A stretch of DNA of 64,000 nt from Bhargavaea ginsengi (GCF_900109165.1 NZ_FNZF01000001.1:115376-179375), one strand, 5' to 3'; counted from the stretch's first letter, positions 9,097 to 17,789 are shown. The notes: generated by a model not told the origin, from the sequence alone. Program-made: numbers and translations.

Positions 9097-9828
9097 TTAC
9101 CGGAGCTTTCCTGTTTCAGCAAGAACGCGCAGCTGCTTCACTTCGTGTGCCGTGAGCTCCCGCCGGTCACCGGCATTTAATCCATGCAGGTCCAAAAAGC
9201 CGAACGATTCCCGCTTCAGCTTTTGTACCGGGCAACCGATCGCTTCGAACATGCGCTTCACCTGCCGGTTCTTCCCTTCGTGGATTGTCAGCTGGACGAT
9301 CCCTTTGCCGGTCTTTTTGTCCATGCTGAGCAATTTGGCCTTTGCAGGAGCGGTCTTTCCGTCTTCCAGGACGATGCCACGCTCAAGTTGTTTCAGCTGC
9401 TCTTTCGTCGGGATTCCTTTGGTACGTGCTACATATGTTTTTTCGATTTCGAATTTCGGGTGGGTCATCTGATAGGCGAATTCCCCATCGTTCGTAAGCA
9501 GAAGGATCCCTGTAGTGTCGTAGTCGAGCCTGCCGACCGGATAAAGCCGCTCCTCGACCTCCGGGAATAGATCGACGACCGTTTTCCGGCCTTTGTCGTC
9601 GGATGCCGCAGACAGGACACTGCGCGGCTTATAAAGCAGATAGTACACTTTTTCCTCCCGCTCGAGACGTACACCGTTCACTTCTATCTTGTCAGAACCG
9701 CTGACCTTGGTTCCGAGTTCCGTGACGGTCTTGCCGTTCACTGTCACCCTTCCGTCAGCGATCAGCTGCTCTGCCTTTCGCCGGGACGCAATACCCGCCG
9801 CCGCGATTACTTTCTGAAGTCTTTCCAT
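9097..9828 (-). CDS. rluB: 23S rRNA pseudouridine synthase RluB
   Basis: RsuA/RluB-family pseudouridine synthase of 243 residues, acting on 23S rRNA (position 2605 by E. coli numbering in the family). An S4 RNA-binding domain (RLQKVIAAAGIASRRKAEQLI, residues 3-23) is followed by the catalytic segment with the RLDYDTTGILLLTNDG motif around residues 99-114, whose Asp is the nucleophile, and KTY. In relatives spmA and spmB lie between dacB and this gene; here only 84 bases separate them. Confidence 0.93.
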   Translation of the reverse strand: MERLQKVIAAAGIASRRKAEQLIADGRVTVNGKTVTELGTKVSGSDKIEVNGVRLEREEKVYYLLYKPRSVLSAASDDKGRKTVVDLFPEVEERLYPVGRLDYDTTGILLLTNDGEFAYQMTHPKFEIEKTYVARTKGIPTKEQLKQLERGIVLEDGKTAPAKAKLLSMDKKTGKGIVQLTIHEGKNRQVKRMFEAIGCPVQKLKRESFGFLDLHGLNAGDRRELTAHEVKQLRVLAETGKLR

Positions 9829-9884
9829 CTGGTCACCCCATCACATTTACTGCACAAAATTATGTCACAACCATGGGGAAATGA

Positions 9885-9914
9885 AAAGAAGACCGCATCG
9901 GCAACGAGGCGGTC
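9885..9914 (-). terminator. Weak terminator after the dacB-like gene
   Basis: The minus strand has GACCGCC ... GCGGTC followed by TTCTTTTC, overlapping the stop codon of the dacB-like gene. The stem is only 6 bp, so it may be partial. Confidence 0.5.
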
Positions 9915-10893
9915 ATCTCCGTTCAATCTTCAGTTTTGCAGCGGTAATCGGCACTCCATCCAGGCGCACCTGCCAGATGCCGTCCCCCGCACCGCGAGGA
10001 ATGATGGCGGCGTGAGAAACATCCTCCATCTCTTTTTCCGAAAGCAGGACCGCAAGCGGCTTCTCGAGCTCTGCGCGGATTCCAGGAAGAACCTGATAGG
10101 TTCCTTGTTCCGCGACAATGACTTTTTTATAAGACCGGAAAACTTCCGCAGACAGATTCCGATGAGTGTTCCAGTCATCACCGTCATTCAGGGTGACAAC
10201 AATTACCCGTTTGCCGTCCTTTTCGAAAAGGGTTGCAAGCGTACGGCCTGCAGTCTTGGTGAAACCCGTCTTACCGGCCACCGCCTCTCCCTGCCCCCTG
10301 ACAAGCCGGTGCTTGTTCTGCCAGGCTCCGTCCCCGTAATTATAAAGGGTAGTGGAAGAAATTTTTTTCAGGCCATTGTTATCCATTGCATGCTTCAGCA
10401 TAAGTGCCGTTTCATAGGCCGTTGAGAGATGCAGGTCATCATGCAGGCCCGAGGGGTTCGTAAACACCGTGCTTTCCAGGCCGGCCAACCGTGCCTTCTC
10501 ATTCATCATGTCCACAAACCCCTCTACCGATCCGCCCGCATCTTCGGCCAGCGCAGTCGCCGCATCATTACCCGAGCGCAGCATCAGTCCATACAGAAGT
10601 TTCTCTGCCGAAACCTCTTCGCCGGAACGGAGATAGATGGATGAACCCTCCTGATTCGAGGCGTTTTTGGAAACCGTGACCGCAGCATCTGTCCCGGCCG
10701 CATCGATATATGTGAGCGCTGTCCAGATTTTCGTCAGGCTCGCTATCGGCAGACGGGCGTCCTCATTGGCTCCCTTCAGAAGTCTGCCGGTCTCAGCATC
10801 AATTACCGCATAGGCCTGCGCTGCAGAAGCTGCAGCCGGAAAGGTACAGACAAACAGGAGCACCGCCATCATTGCGGATATCCGCTTTATCAA
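9913..10893 (-). CDS. D-alanyl-D-alanine carboxypeptidase (DacB-like, S11 family)
   Basis: Penicillin-binding carboxypeptidase that trims peptidoglycan pentapeptides outside the membrane. The S11 motifs are present: SLTK (catalytic Ser), SGN and KTG (GKTGFTKTAG). The signal peptide core is MMAVLLFVCTFPAAASA. I prefer the TTG start (TTG ATA AAG), with GGAAGG 9 bases before it; an ATG 42 bases earlier gives MKKDQKNN but has no ribosome binding site and would overlap scpB by 23 bases. Its place after scpB matches dacB, the spore cortex enzyme, but dacF, another sporulation paralogue, is absent from its usual site near spoIIA, so the DacB assignment is by position only. Confidence 0.82.
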   Translation of the reverse strand: MIKRISAMMAVLLFVCTFPAAASAAQAYAVIDAETGRLLKGANEDARLPIASLTKIWTALTYIDAAGTDAAVTVSKNASNQEGSSIYLRSGEEVSAEKLLYGLMLRSGNDAATALAEDAGGSVEGFVDMMNEKARLAGLESTVFTNPSGLHDDLHLSTAYETALMLKHAMDNNGLKKISSTTLYNYGDGAWQNKHRLVRGQGEAVAGKTGFTKTAGRTLATLFEKDGKRVIVVTLNDGDDWNTHRNLSAEVFRSYKKVIVAEQGTYQVLPGIRAELEKPLAVLLSEKEMEDVSHAAIIPRGAGDGIWQVRLDGVPITAAKLKIERR

Positions 10894-10912
10894 GGTCCAC
10901 CGCCTTCCGTCG

Positions 10913-11512
10913 TTATTCTTCTGATCCTTCTTCATCGAATGTTTCTGTGAAACTCGTCATGAACAGGTCCAACTCTTCATCGGCTGCTTCATCGTCCCTG
11001 CCGGCGAGCGGAGGAAGATCGTCCAGGCTTGCCAGGCCAAAGTAATCCAGAAAAATATCCGTGGTTCCGTACAGGATCGCCCTGCCTGTCCCTTGGGCGC
11101 GGCCAGCTTCTTTCACCAGTCCCCGCGCCACAAGGGTCTGTATCGGCCGTTCAGACTTTACCCCCCTGATTTCCTCCACTTCGACGCGCGTGATCGGTTG
11201 GCGGTACGCGATGATCGCGAGCACTTCCAGGGATGCCTGTGTGAGTGCCTGAGATGTCGGATTTTCAAGCAGGCGGCGGACCGCATCCGCGTGTTCGGGT
11301 TTTGTCGCAAGCCGGAATGTGCCTGCCAATTCCACAACGCGCAGCCCCCTGCCCTCCAGCCTGCATGCCTCATCAATCTGTGCAAGCGCACGCTCAACGG
11401 CTTCCCGATCGCTCTCCGTCAGCTCGGACAGCTGTTTGGCCGTCAGGCCGTCGTCGCCCGCTACGAACAGCAGGCTTTCGACCTGTCCGGCCAGCAGATT
11501 TCCATTTTCCAA
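10913..11512 (-). CDS. scpB: Segregation and condensation protein B
   Basis: ScpB of 199 residues, the winged-helix subunit of the SMC-ScpA-ScpB condensin that compacts and segregates the chromosome. Two winged-helix domains are discernible (LLFVAGDDGLTAKQLSELT near residue 15 and the ALTQASLEVLAIIAYRQPITRVEVEEIRGV segment near 90-120, the most conserved part of the family), followed by an acidic tail. The start is a TTG with GGAAGGAAG upstream, placed 2 bases after the scpA stop. Confidence 0.95.
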   Translation of the reverse strand: MENGNLLAGQVESLLFVAGDDGLTAKQLSELTESDREAVERALAQIDEACRLEGRGLRVVELAGTFRLATKPEHADAVRRLLENPTSQALTQASLEVLAIIAYRQPITRVEVEEIRGVKSERPIQTLVARGLVKEAGRAQGTGRAILYGTTDIFLDYFGLASLDDLPPLAGRDDEAADEELDLFMTSFTETFDEEGSEE

Positions 11513-11514
11513 AA

Positions 11515-12264
11515 CTACAAAACTTCCTTCCTGAGGACGACGGTCAAATCGTCAAAATTCCGTTCCTGCTCGACGGTGATCCGCTGTTGTTTCATCAGTT
11601 CCAGCAATGAAAGGAATGTCACCACCAACTCAGAACGTTCGCCTGTTTCGAACAGGTCGGAGAATACGGCCCGGCCCCCGGACCCCCCAAGCCTACCGAC
11701 CAATTTCTCCATGGTTTCCGCAATGGAAATTTCCTGGCGGGTGACCCTTGTCATAAGAGGCGCCCTAAGTTTTTTGCGTTCCATCATTTTTCGGAAAGCC
11801 GCAATCATATCATGGACGTTCAGCCCCTCTTCCGGCAGTGCGGCGGCGGTTCCCTCCGTGAGAGAAGGCTCCGCCGGTTGCCTTGTGAAGCTTTTGCCGC
11901 GTTCTTCCCCGTATTCCTTCAGAGTAGCCGCCGCTTCCTTGTATTTCCTGTATTCGATCAGACGCTCCACAAGCTCGTCCCGGGGGTCCGGACCATCTTC
12001 CACAAACTCATCGGTATCCGGAGCCTCTTCTTCGTGTACAGGCAGCAACATTTTGCTCTTGATGGCCAGTAGCGTTGCAGCCATGACGAGGTACTCGCTC
12101 ATTTCATTCAGTTCCAGCACCTGCATTGTATGGATGTGGTCGATGTACTGGCGGGTCAGTTCTGCCATTGGTATGTCGTAGATATCGATTTCCATCCTGT
12201 TGATTAAGTGCAATAATAGGTCGAGGGGGCCTTCAAACGCCTCCAACTTCACTAAATAGGACAT
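11515..12264 (-). CDS. scpA: Segregation and condensation protein A
   Basis: Kleisin subunit ScpA of the SMC condensin, 249 residues. The N-terminal motif FEGPLDLLLHLINRMEIDIYDIP, which contacts SMC, and MAATLLAIKSKMLLP are textbook ScpA signatures; the C-terminal winged helix (about 170-245) binds the other SMC head. A good site (GCAGGTGA) precedes the ATG. The divergent gene ypuF starts only 43 bases away, so the scpA promoter must lie inside or very close to ypuF coding sequence. Confidence 0.96.
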   Translation of the reverse strand: MSYLVKLEAFEGPLDLLLHLINRMEIDIYDIPMAELTRQYIDHIHTMQVLELNEMSEYLVMAATLLAIKSKMLLPVHEEEAPDTDEFVEDGPDPRDELVERLIEYRKYKEAAATLKEYGEERGKSFTRQPAEPSLTEGTAAALPEEGLNVHDMIAAFRKMMERKKLRAPLMTRVTRQEISIAETMEKLVGRLGGSGGRAVFSDLFETGERSELVVTFLSLLELMKQQRITVEQERNFDDLTVVLRKEVL

Positions 12265-12307
12265 GGATTCACCTGCAGTCGATTCTTTGCGGAAGGGAGG
12301 AAGATCC

Positions 12308-12820
12308 GTGGATCCGCTCCATCATCCGCTGTTCATCAAGTTTATTGCGTACTTTAATGAGAATCAAGATTATTTTGAGTGCCACGAAGTTCTGGAAGAT
12401 TACTGGAATGCTGTTGCACCGCGAGATCGCACCCATCCGCTCGTCGGATATATTCAGATGGCTGTCGCCCTTTATCACTGGCGGCGCGATAACTTCCGCG
12501 GCGCCGCCAAACTGTTTGCAAAGGCAGAGCGTCTGCTCCGGGCAGCTCATGAAGAGGAGTCTCCCTTTTCTAACGGTGTGGACGTTCCTTCCCTTCTCCG
12601 GAATATCATCGATGCAAGAAACGCTGTCGAAAAAGAACAGCCTTTTAAGCCGTTCCTTATTGCCGTGGACGACTCCGCGATCCGGTCGGCTGTCATGGAG
12701 CTGATCGCGAGCGGAGGTGTCCCTACCCTCACCGGGGCCCGTCTCATTCATAAACATATGCTACGTGACAGGAGCCATATTCTGCTGGAACGCGAAAAAA
12801 GGAGGAGCAGTCGTCATTGA
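12308..12820 (+). CDS. ypuF: DUF309 family protein YpuF
   Basis: Conserved protein of unknown function, about 170 residues. The DUF309 domain signature NQDYFECHEVLEDYWN lies near residues 19-34 and is followed by HPLVGYIQMAVALYHWRRDNFRGA. I start it at GTG (GTGGATCCG) because AGGGAGGAAG precedes it by 6 bases, giving VDPLHHPLF; the longer frame from 12263 lacks a site. It is divergent to scpA and convergent with ribT, overlapping the latter by 7 bases inside a shared terminator. Confidence 0.85.
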   Translation: MDPLHHPLFIKFIAYFNENQDYFECHEVLEDYWNAVAPRDRTHPLVGYIQMAVALYHWRRDNFRGAAKLFAKAERLLRAAHEEESPFSNGVDVPSLLRNIIDARNAVEKEQPFKPFLIAVDDSAIRSAVMELIASGGVPTLTGARLIHKHMLRDRSHILLEREKRRSSRH

Positions 12821-12838
12821 CGGTCTGCTCCTCCTTTA
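12795..12838. terminator. Bidirectional terminator between ypuF and ribT
   Basis: A 13-bp stem AAAGGAGGAGCAG / CTGCTCCTCCTTT with A-run on one side and T-run on the other ends both convergent genes; both stop codons lie within the loop and right arm. Confidence 0.88.
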
Positions 12839-13185
12839 ATAATTTCCTGGCACTTCTCTAGAAACGGCCGGGTGGCTTCCGTCGGGACAATGGTCTTTCC
12901 GGGCATGATCGCCGCCAATTTCGAGACCATCTCTTTCCCGACCCCCTCGCCTCTATGCGACGGGTTGACAGAAAGGTGGCAGACGGAGACATTGTCGCCG
13001 TCAAGCTCTACACCGACCAGGCCGATATAGTCTTCACCCGCTTTCCAAAGATAAAGCTGGCTCTGGTCATCTGTTTCGTATCGTGTGATCGTTTCCTTCA
13101 GTTTTTTCACGTCTTTTTCGCCGGGCATGAAGGACAGGAGGCCCATTGCGATTTTTTCAAGTGATTTTTTATAGCGCAGTAACAT
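12814..13185 (-). CDS. ribT: GNAT family N-acetyltransferase RibT
   Basis: GCN5-related acetyltransferase, 123 residues, closely resembling B. subtilis RibT (124 residues) from its first residues (LLRYKKSLEKIAMGLLSFMPGEKD). The acetyl-CoA binding motif is VNPSHRGEGVGKEM (about 74-87). RibT is named for its place at the end of the riboflavin operon, but its substrate is unknown. Here no ribDEAH genes precede it; its neighbours are a tiny membrane ORF and lysA. Confidence 0.88.
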   Translation of the reverse strand: MLLRYKKSLEKIAMGLLSFMPGEKDVKKLKETITRYETDDQSQLYLWKAGEDYIGLVGVELDGDNVSVCHLSVNPSHRGEGVGKEMVSKLAAIMPGKTIVPTEATRPFLEKCQEIIKGGADRQ

Positions 13186-13221
13186 CTTCGGCTCCCTCTT
13201 TTCCGTATTCTCCGCTCGCTG

Positions 13222-13332
13222 TCAGCTTGTCGGAGGCCCGAAATTCGGGGCTACAAAAATCCAGTACACTGCCCCCCAGGCCAGCGCCATCAGCAGGATG
13301 ACTATGAACAGGAGGATGTTCCTCTTCTTCAC
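13222..13332 (-). CDS. Small single-span membrane protein coupled to lysA
   Basis: An unrecognised 36-residue ORF. It begins with a GTG that overlaps the lysA stop codon (GTGA) and reads KKRNILLFIVILLMALAWG followed by AVYWIFVAPNFGPPTS: two or three positive residues, one strong membrane segment (about 6-28) and a short C-terminal tail. The overlap suggests translation by re-initiation after lysA. Codon use and the charge-then-hydrophobic pattern look real, but no homologue is known to me, and the GTG has no separate strong ribosome binding site beyond the coupled GGAAGAAG inside lysA. Confidence 0.6.
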   Translation of the reverse strand: MKKRNILLFIVILLMALAWGAVYWIFVAPNFGPPTS

Positions 13333-14657
13333 CGCACTTCTTCCTTTCCGATGCCGGCTGTCTCCAGCTCAAGGCGGATCAGATCGTCGTATGTTTCACG
13401 CCTGATGGCTATACGGTGCTCCCCGTTTTCCGCAAAGACCACTGCCGGACGGGTCATCCGGTTATAGTTGCTCGCCATGGCATAACCATAGGCCCCCGTG
13501 CAGAATACTGCGATCAGATCGCCCGCCGCCATGTCAGGAAGCAGTGCCTGCTCGATCAGTCTGTCACCGGATTCACAGCATTTTCCGGCGATCGTATACG
13601 CCGAAGTGTGCGGCTCGTCCATACGGAGTGCCGCAGCGGACGAGTAGGTCGCGCCGTAGAGCGCCGGCCGGATATTGTCGCTCATGCCGCCGTCGACGGA
13701 CAGGTAAGTACGGGTTTCAGGAACTTCCTTTTCGGAACCTGCGGTGTAAAGAGTCGTACCCGCTTCACCGACAAGAGAACGGCCCGGCTCAATCCAGAGC
13801 TCAGGAACCGGATAGTCCGATTCCGCAGCGGCTTCCTTGACTGTGCGGATCATGGCGCGCACATATTCCTCAGGTTCGAGCGGATGGTCTTCCTCTGTAT
13901 AGCGGATCCCGAAACCGCCCCCCAGGTTCAGGACCGTGCATGTGTAGCCGTGCTCCTCCCGCCAAGCCGCAACTTTCCTCATCAGGGAGCCGGCAGCCAG
14001 GTTGAATGCCGCCGTATCGAAGATCTGGGAACCGATATGACAATGCAGGCCGAGGACCCGTACGCGGCTGATCCCGGACAGCAGGCGGAATGCCTCGTCC
14101 GCCTGACCGTTGTTCAGGTCAAAGCCGAATTTCGAGTCTTCCTGGCCTGTTGTGATGAAGTCGTGTGTATGAGCTTCGATGCCCGGGGTGACACGGATCA
14201 GAACATCCATCGGCAGTGACAGCTCTTCGGAGATTTGCCCGATTGTACGGATCTCATGGAAGTTGTCCACCACGATGCAGCCGACACCTTCCCGGAAAGC
14301 CATGCGGATCTCATCTTCACTTTTGTTGTTCCCGTGGAAATGAATGCGTTCCGCGGGGTAGCCGGAGCGGATTGCGGTATACAGTTCCCCTCCGGACACA
14401 ACGTCGAGTGAAAGGCCCTCATCGCGGACAATCCGGAACATCGCAATGCTCGAGAACGCTTTGCTCGCATAGGCGACCTGGCCGCTTACCTCTTCTTCTT
14501 CAAATGCTTTCAGGAACGACCGGGCACGGTCCCGGACGAGCGCGATATCATAGACAATCAGCGGGGTGCCGTAGATGCGTGCAAGTTCTTCCGCATCGAC
14601 CCCGCCGATTTCCAGATGTCCGTTGCTGTTAATCTTCTGTGTTCCGTATAGATGCAC
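13329..14657 (-). CDS. lysA: Diaminopimelate decarboxylase
   Basis: PLP enzyme that makes L-lysine from meso-diaminopimelate, last step of the lysine pathway. The 442-residue protein has the fold III decarboxylase motifs: the PLP lysine in QVAYASKAFSS (about residue 66), HIGSQ, the glycine-rich LNLGGGFGIRY and the C-terminal CESGD with the catalytic cysteine. The location between the spoIIA/spoVA cluster and ribT is the classical Bacillus order. A short ORF is coupled to its stop. Confidence 0.96.
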   Translation of the reverse strand: MHLYGTQKINSNGHLEIGGVDAEELARIYGTPLIVYDIALVRDRARSFLKAFEEEEVSGQVAYASKAFSSIAMFRIVRDEGLSLDVVSGGELYTAIRSGYPAERIHFHGNNKSEDEIRMAFREGVGCIVVDNFHEIRTIGQISEELSLPMDVLIRVTPGIEAHTHDFITTGQEDSKFGFDLNNGQADEAFRLLSGISRVRVLGLHCHIGSQIFDTAAFNLAAGSLMRKVAAWREEHGYTCTVLNLGGGFGIRYTEEDHPLEPEEYVRAMIRTVKEAAAESDYPVPELWIEPGRSLVGEAGTTLYTAGSEKEVPETRTYLSVDGGMSDNIRPALYGATYSSAAALRMDEPHTSAYTIAGKCCESGDRLIEQALLPDMAAGDLIAVFCTGAYGYAMASNYNRMTRPAVVFAENGEHRIAIRRETYDDLIRLELETAGIGKEEVR

Positions 14658-14725
14658 AAGGCCTCATCCTTCCGGCTTAGTCTATTAAAACTTTACCATG
14701 AAGGGGGCGAACGTGCAATCGGTCA

Positions 14726-16180
14726 TCAGCTGCGCTGTCTTCTCGGAGAATCCGTAATGTAAGGCCTCAGCGAGCTTCCGATCATAGGATACCGGACAAT
14801 CACCCGGCCGAACGCCTTCGGGAAAAACGGTGCGAGAGGCCAGAGATACGGAACGCCCATCGGCTTGATGGAGCAGAGATACCAGAATAGGATGACTCCT
14901 CCCGCAAAAAAGCCGGGAGGCCCTGCCAGAGCCGTCAGTATGAGCAGCACCGTTCTGAAAATCTTCGCGGAAATGCTTAGCTCATACGAGGGGATCGCGA
15001 ATGTTACGACAGCCGTCAGTGCGACATACAGGATGACTTCTGCGGTGAACAGTCCGACGTCGACTGCCATCTGCCCCAGAATTACAGCCGCGATCAGGCC
15101 GAGTGCCGTGGACAGAGGCGTCGGGGTATGAATTGCGGCGAGACGCATGAATTCAACTCCAATGTCTGCCGCGATAATCTGGAACAGCAGCGGAATTTCT
15201 CCACTCTCCTTCGGCCCGACAAAATCCAGCGCTTTCGGCACGAACTCCGGATGCTTGACAAGCAGATACCAGAACGGAAGTAAAAAGACGGCCATCAGGA
15301 TCCCGGAAAAGCGGATTGCGCGAACACCTGTTCCGATGAGCGGTGCCTGGCGGAATTCCTCCGCGTGCTGAAGGTGATGAAAAATGGTCACCGGAATGAG
15401 GAGGACCGACGGAGACGTATCAACGACAATCGCGATATGGCCTTCCAGCAGATGGGCTGCAGCGATATCCGGCCTTTCGGTAAACCGCACAAACGGTACC
15501 GGGTGGAATTTCTGCTTGAACAGCAGCTCTTCCAGCTGTTTGTCCGACATCGTCAGCCCGTCATGGTCAATTTCCGCCAGCCGCTTCTTGAGCATGTCGA
15601 GATGCTCCTCGCTTGCGACACCTTTAAGATAGCCGATCGCGATATCCGTCCGGCCCCGCTCCGTCACCCGCTGAATTTCAAAACGCAGCTGCGGATCACG
15701 AAGACGCCTTCTGATTAGGGCTGTATTCAGGATGATGTTTTCCGTGAAGCCGTCTCTTGAACCACGTATGACTTTTTCATTATCCGGCTCTTCCGGCTGC
15801 CTGCCCGGATACTCCCGGACGTCGACCTGGAAAACAGAACCGTCCTCCATGATGAAGATAATCTGTCCGCTCAGAATCGAGTCGATCATGGCATTTTTGT
15901 CCTTCGCCGGCTCGACTGCATGGAACGGGAAATAGGTCAGAAAATTTTCCCGGGTGATCTTCTCCTCCAGCTCATCCCAGATATCCGACATCTGCATGGA
16001 GGTCAGAAGCTGTGCTGTGACGTCTGAGCTGATCAATCCGTTCATAAAGACGATCGTGGCAGGCTCCTGGCGGATATGAATGTCCAACATGACGAAATCA
16101 TAGGACTCTCCCTTGCCGAATAAGCCGCCGAGCTCTTCTTTTGCCAGTTCTCTGCTGTCATATAGCCTTTCGATCGTCAC
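14726..16180 (-). CDS. spoVAF: Spore germination protein SpoVAF (GerA/GerAA family)
   Basis: Membrane protein of the GerA family, 484 residues. A cytoplasmic N-terminal part (about 1-280) carries the family segments DGFTENIILNTALIRRRLR and DGHIAIVVDTSP-like EGHIAIVVDTSPSVLLIP, followed by four to five membrane spans (about 295-470) with PLLFQIIAADIGVEFMRLAAIHTPTPLSTALG. In B. subtilis it ends the spoVA operon and helps release of dipicolinic acid channels. Here it follows sigF directly (GTGA overlap), so spoVAA to spoVAE, which normally lie between, are missing from this site. Confidence 0.9.
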   Translation of the reverse strand: MTIERLYDSRELAKEELGGLFGKGESYDFVMLDIHIRQEPATIVFMNGLISSDVTAQLLTSMQMSDIWDELEEKITRENFLTYFPFHAVEPAKDKNAMIDSILSGQIIFIMEDGSVFQVDVREYPGRQPEEPDNEKVIRGSRDGFTENIILNTALIRRRLRDPQLRFEIQRVTERGRTDIAIGYLKGVASEEHLDMLKKRLAEIDHDGLTMSDKQLEELLFKQKFHPVPFVRFTERPDIAAAHLLEGHIAIVVDTSPSVLLIPVTIFHHLQHAEEFRQAPLIGTGVRAIRFSGILMAVFLLPFWYLLVKHPEFVPKALDFVGPKESGEIPLLFQIIAADIGVEFMRLAAIHTPTPLSTALGLIAAVILGQMAVDVGLFTAEVILYVALTAVVTFAIPSYELSISAKIFRTVLLILTALAGPPGFFAGGVILFWYLCSIKPMGVPYLWPLAPFFPKAFGRVIVRYPMIGSSLRPYITDSPRRQRS

Positions 16181-16971
16181 CCTTCTCCTTTCGACTCCAC
16201 AGGCTCCTTCACGAGGTCAGGCCTCATATACGATTTCATTTTCGAAAGAATCTTCTTTTCAAGACGCGACACCTGCACCTGGGAAATGCCCAGCCGTTCT
16301 GCGATGTCACTTTGCGTGCAGTCCATATAAAACCTCATGATGATGATCGTCCGGTCCCTCGGGTCAAGCCTTGAGATGATATCTTTTAGCGGAATGTGCT
16401 CAAACCCTTTTTCCGAACGTTCGTCACGGACCTGGTCCATCAGTGTGACCGAGTCCCCCTCGCCTTCATACAGCTGTTCCTGGAGAGATGCCGGGTCCTT
16501 CATCGCGTCCATTGCGACGATGACATCGGAAACGGGAACTTCCAGGACCGCAGCGATTTCTGAAATGGTCGGGGAGCGCTCATGTTCTTTCAGGAAGTCA
16601 TCGGTCGCATGGCGGATCTTGAAGTTCAGTTCCCTGATCGACCGGCTTACTTTAACCATGCCGTCATCGCGGAGAAAGCGCTGGATCTCCCCGATAATCA
16701 TCGGAACGGCATATGTTGAGAACTTGACTTCAAAACTCAGGTCGAACTTGTCGACCGCCTTCAGCAGCCCGATGCAGCCAATCTGGTAAAGATCGTCCAG
16801 CTCCACGCCCCTCGATGAAAATCGTTGTACGATGGACCAGACGAGCCTCGTATTGCCTTCGACCATGACCCGCCGCGCCTCGGAGTTTCCGGACTGGGCT
16901 TCCTGAATCAGTTCTCTCATCGTCTCCTGTGTCAAGAGTGGCGGTTTTCGCTGTTCTACATGCTCCTGCAT
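16177..16971 (-). CDS. sigF: RNA polymerase sigma factor SigF (forespore)
   Basis: First forespore-specific sigma factor, 264 residues. Region 2 (VRNLRLVWSIVQRF-type NTRLVWSIVQRFSSRGVELDDLYQIGCIGLLKAVDKFD, with KFSTYAVPMIIGEIQRFLRDDG) and region 4 (SDIAERLGISQVQVSRLEKKILSKMK) are clear and match the SigF/SigB/SigG group. Held inactive by SpoIIAB and released by dephosphorylated SpoIIAA. It is the third gene of the spoIIA operon, 3 bases after spoIIAB. Confidence 0.96.
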   Translation of the reverse strand: MQEHVEQRKPPLLTQETMRELIQEAQSGNSEARRVMVEGNTRLVWSIVQRFSSRGVELDDLYQIGCIGLLKAVDKFDLSFEVKFSTYAVPMIIGEIQRFLRDDGMVKVSRSIRELNFKIRHATDDFLKEHERSPTISEIAAVLEVPVSDVIVAMDAMKDPASLQEQLYEGEGDSVTLMDQVRDERSEKGFEHIPLKDIISRLDPRDRTIIIMRFYMDCTQSDIAERLGISQVQVSRLEKKILSKMKSYMRPDLVKEPVESKGEG

Positions 16972-16974
16972 CCG

Positions 16975-17424
16975 TCATCCCACCGACGAGCAGGCTTCCT
17001 GCACGGGAGAGAATTTTTTCTTGAAGGTGACGGTGGTTCCGCTGCCCCGGCGGGAATCGACCGTCAGATTGTCCGTAAAGCTCTCCATGATCGTAAAGCC
17101 CATCCCTGAGCGCTCACGTTCGGGCTTGGATGTGTACATCGGCTGCATCGCCTCTTCCACATTGTCGATCCCGCCGCCTTCGTCGCTGATGGTGACAGTC
17201 ACTTCCCTTCCGTCCAGGATGGCATGGACCCGGACGATTCCGGTACGCTGCTCCTCATACCCGTGAATGATGGCATTCGTCACCGCTTCCGAGATGACCG
17301 TCTTGTACTCCGAGATTTCCTCCAGTGTCGGATCAAGCGGTGCCACAAAGAAGGTGAGCGTCATGCGGGCAAGTGCTTCGTTTTCACTGATCGCCGCAAA
17401 CGATAGCGTCATTTCATTTTCCAT
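16975..17424 (-). CDS. spoIIAB: Anti-sigma F factor / serine kinase SpoIIAB
   Basis: GHKL-type ATPase that binds SigF and phosphorylates SpoIIAA. The 149 residues show the N box EAVTNAIIHGYE, G1 box ISDEGGGI and G2 box ERSGMGFTIMESF. The start overlaps the spoIIAA end by 11 bases, as expected for stoichiometric coupling of the switch proteins. B. subtilis SpoIIAB has 146 residues. Confidence 0.96.
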   Translation of the reverse strand: MENEMTLSFAAISENEALARMTLTFFVAPLDPTLEEISEYKTVISEAVTNAIIHGYEEQRTGIVRVHAILDGREVTVTISDEGGGIDNVEEAMQPMYTSKPERERSGMGFTIMESFTDNLTVDSRRGSGTTVTFKKKFSPVQEACSSVG

Positions 17425-17767
17425 GAAGGATCCCTCCCAACCGTTTCATCGCATCTTCTTCCGTGCCTTCTGCCAAATGGCTGCCCAGTCCTGAAAGTTC
17501 GAACATTTTCCGCATCGTCGGTGACGGGTTCAGGATGACCGTCCCACCATCGACCGCACCGAGATCCCTCATCCGCCCCAAGATCAGTCCGATGCCTGCG
17601 CTGTCCATGAATTGGAGGTTCCCGAGATCCCAAATGATGCCTGTCGCCTTCCCCCCAAAAATCAGCCTGCTGACTTCCCGTTTAATGCTGTCTGCTGTAT
17701 GGTGATCCAATTCTCCTGCTGGGCGGACAATTACAATACCGCCTGGTGCCAATGTCATATGATTCAT
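17414..17767 (-). CDS. spoIIAA: Anti-sigma F factor antagonist SpoIIAA
   Basis: STAS-domain partner-switch protein of 117 residues, the same length as in B. subtilis. The phosphorylatable serine is Ser56 in FMDSAGIGLILGR and the early ELDHHTA motif is intact. I use the ATG of MNHMTLAP, preceded by AAAAGGGGG; the 31 upstream residues of the longer frame cover the promoter and are not coding. Dephosphorylation by SpoIIE (elsewhere) frees SigF in the forespore. Confidence 0.95.
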   Translation of the reverse strand: MNHMTLAPGGIVIVRPAGELDHHTADSIKREVSRLIFGGKATGIIWDLGNLQFMDSAGIGLILGRMRDLGAVDGGTVILNPSPTMRKMFELSGLGSHLAEGTEEDAMKRLGGILHGK

Positions 17768-17789
17768 ATGGATGCCCCCTTTTGGCTCG

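Noticed and set aside
11093-12181. 362-residue plus-strand ORF
   Set aside because: Antisense shadow over scpB and scpA, which show full family motifs.
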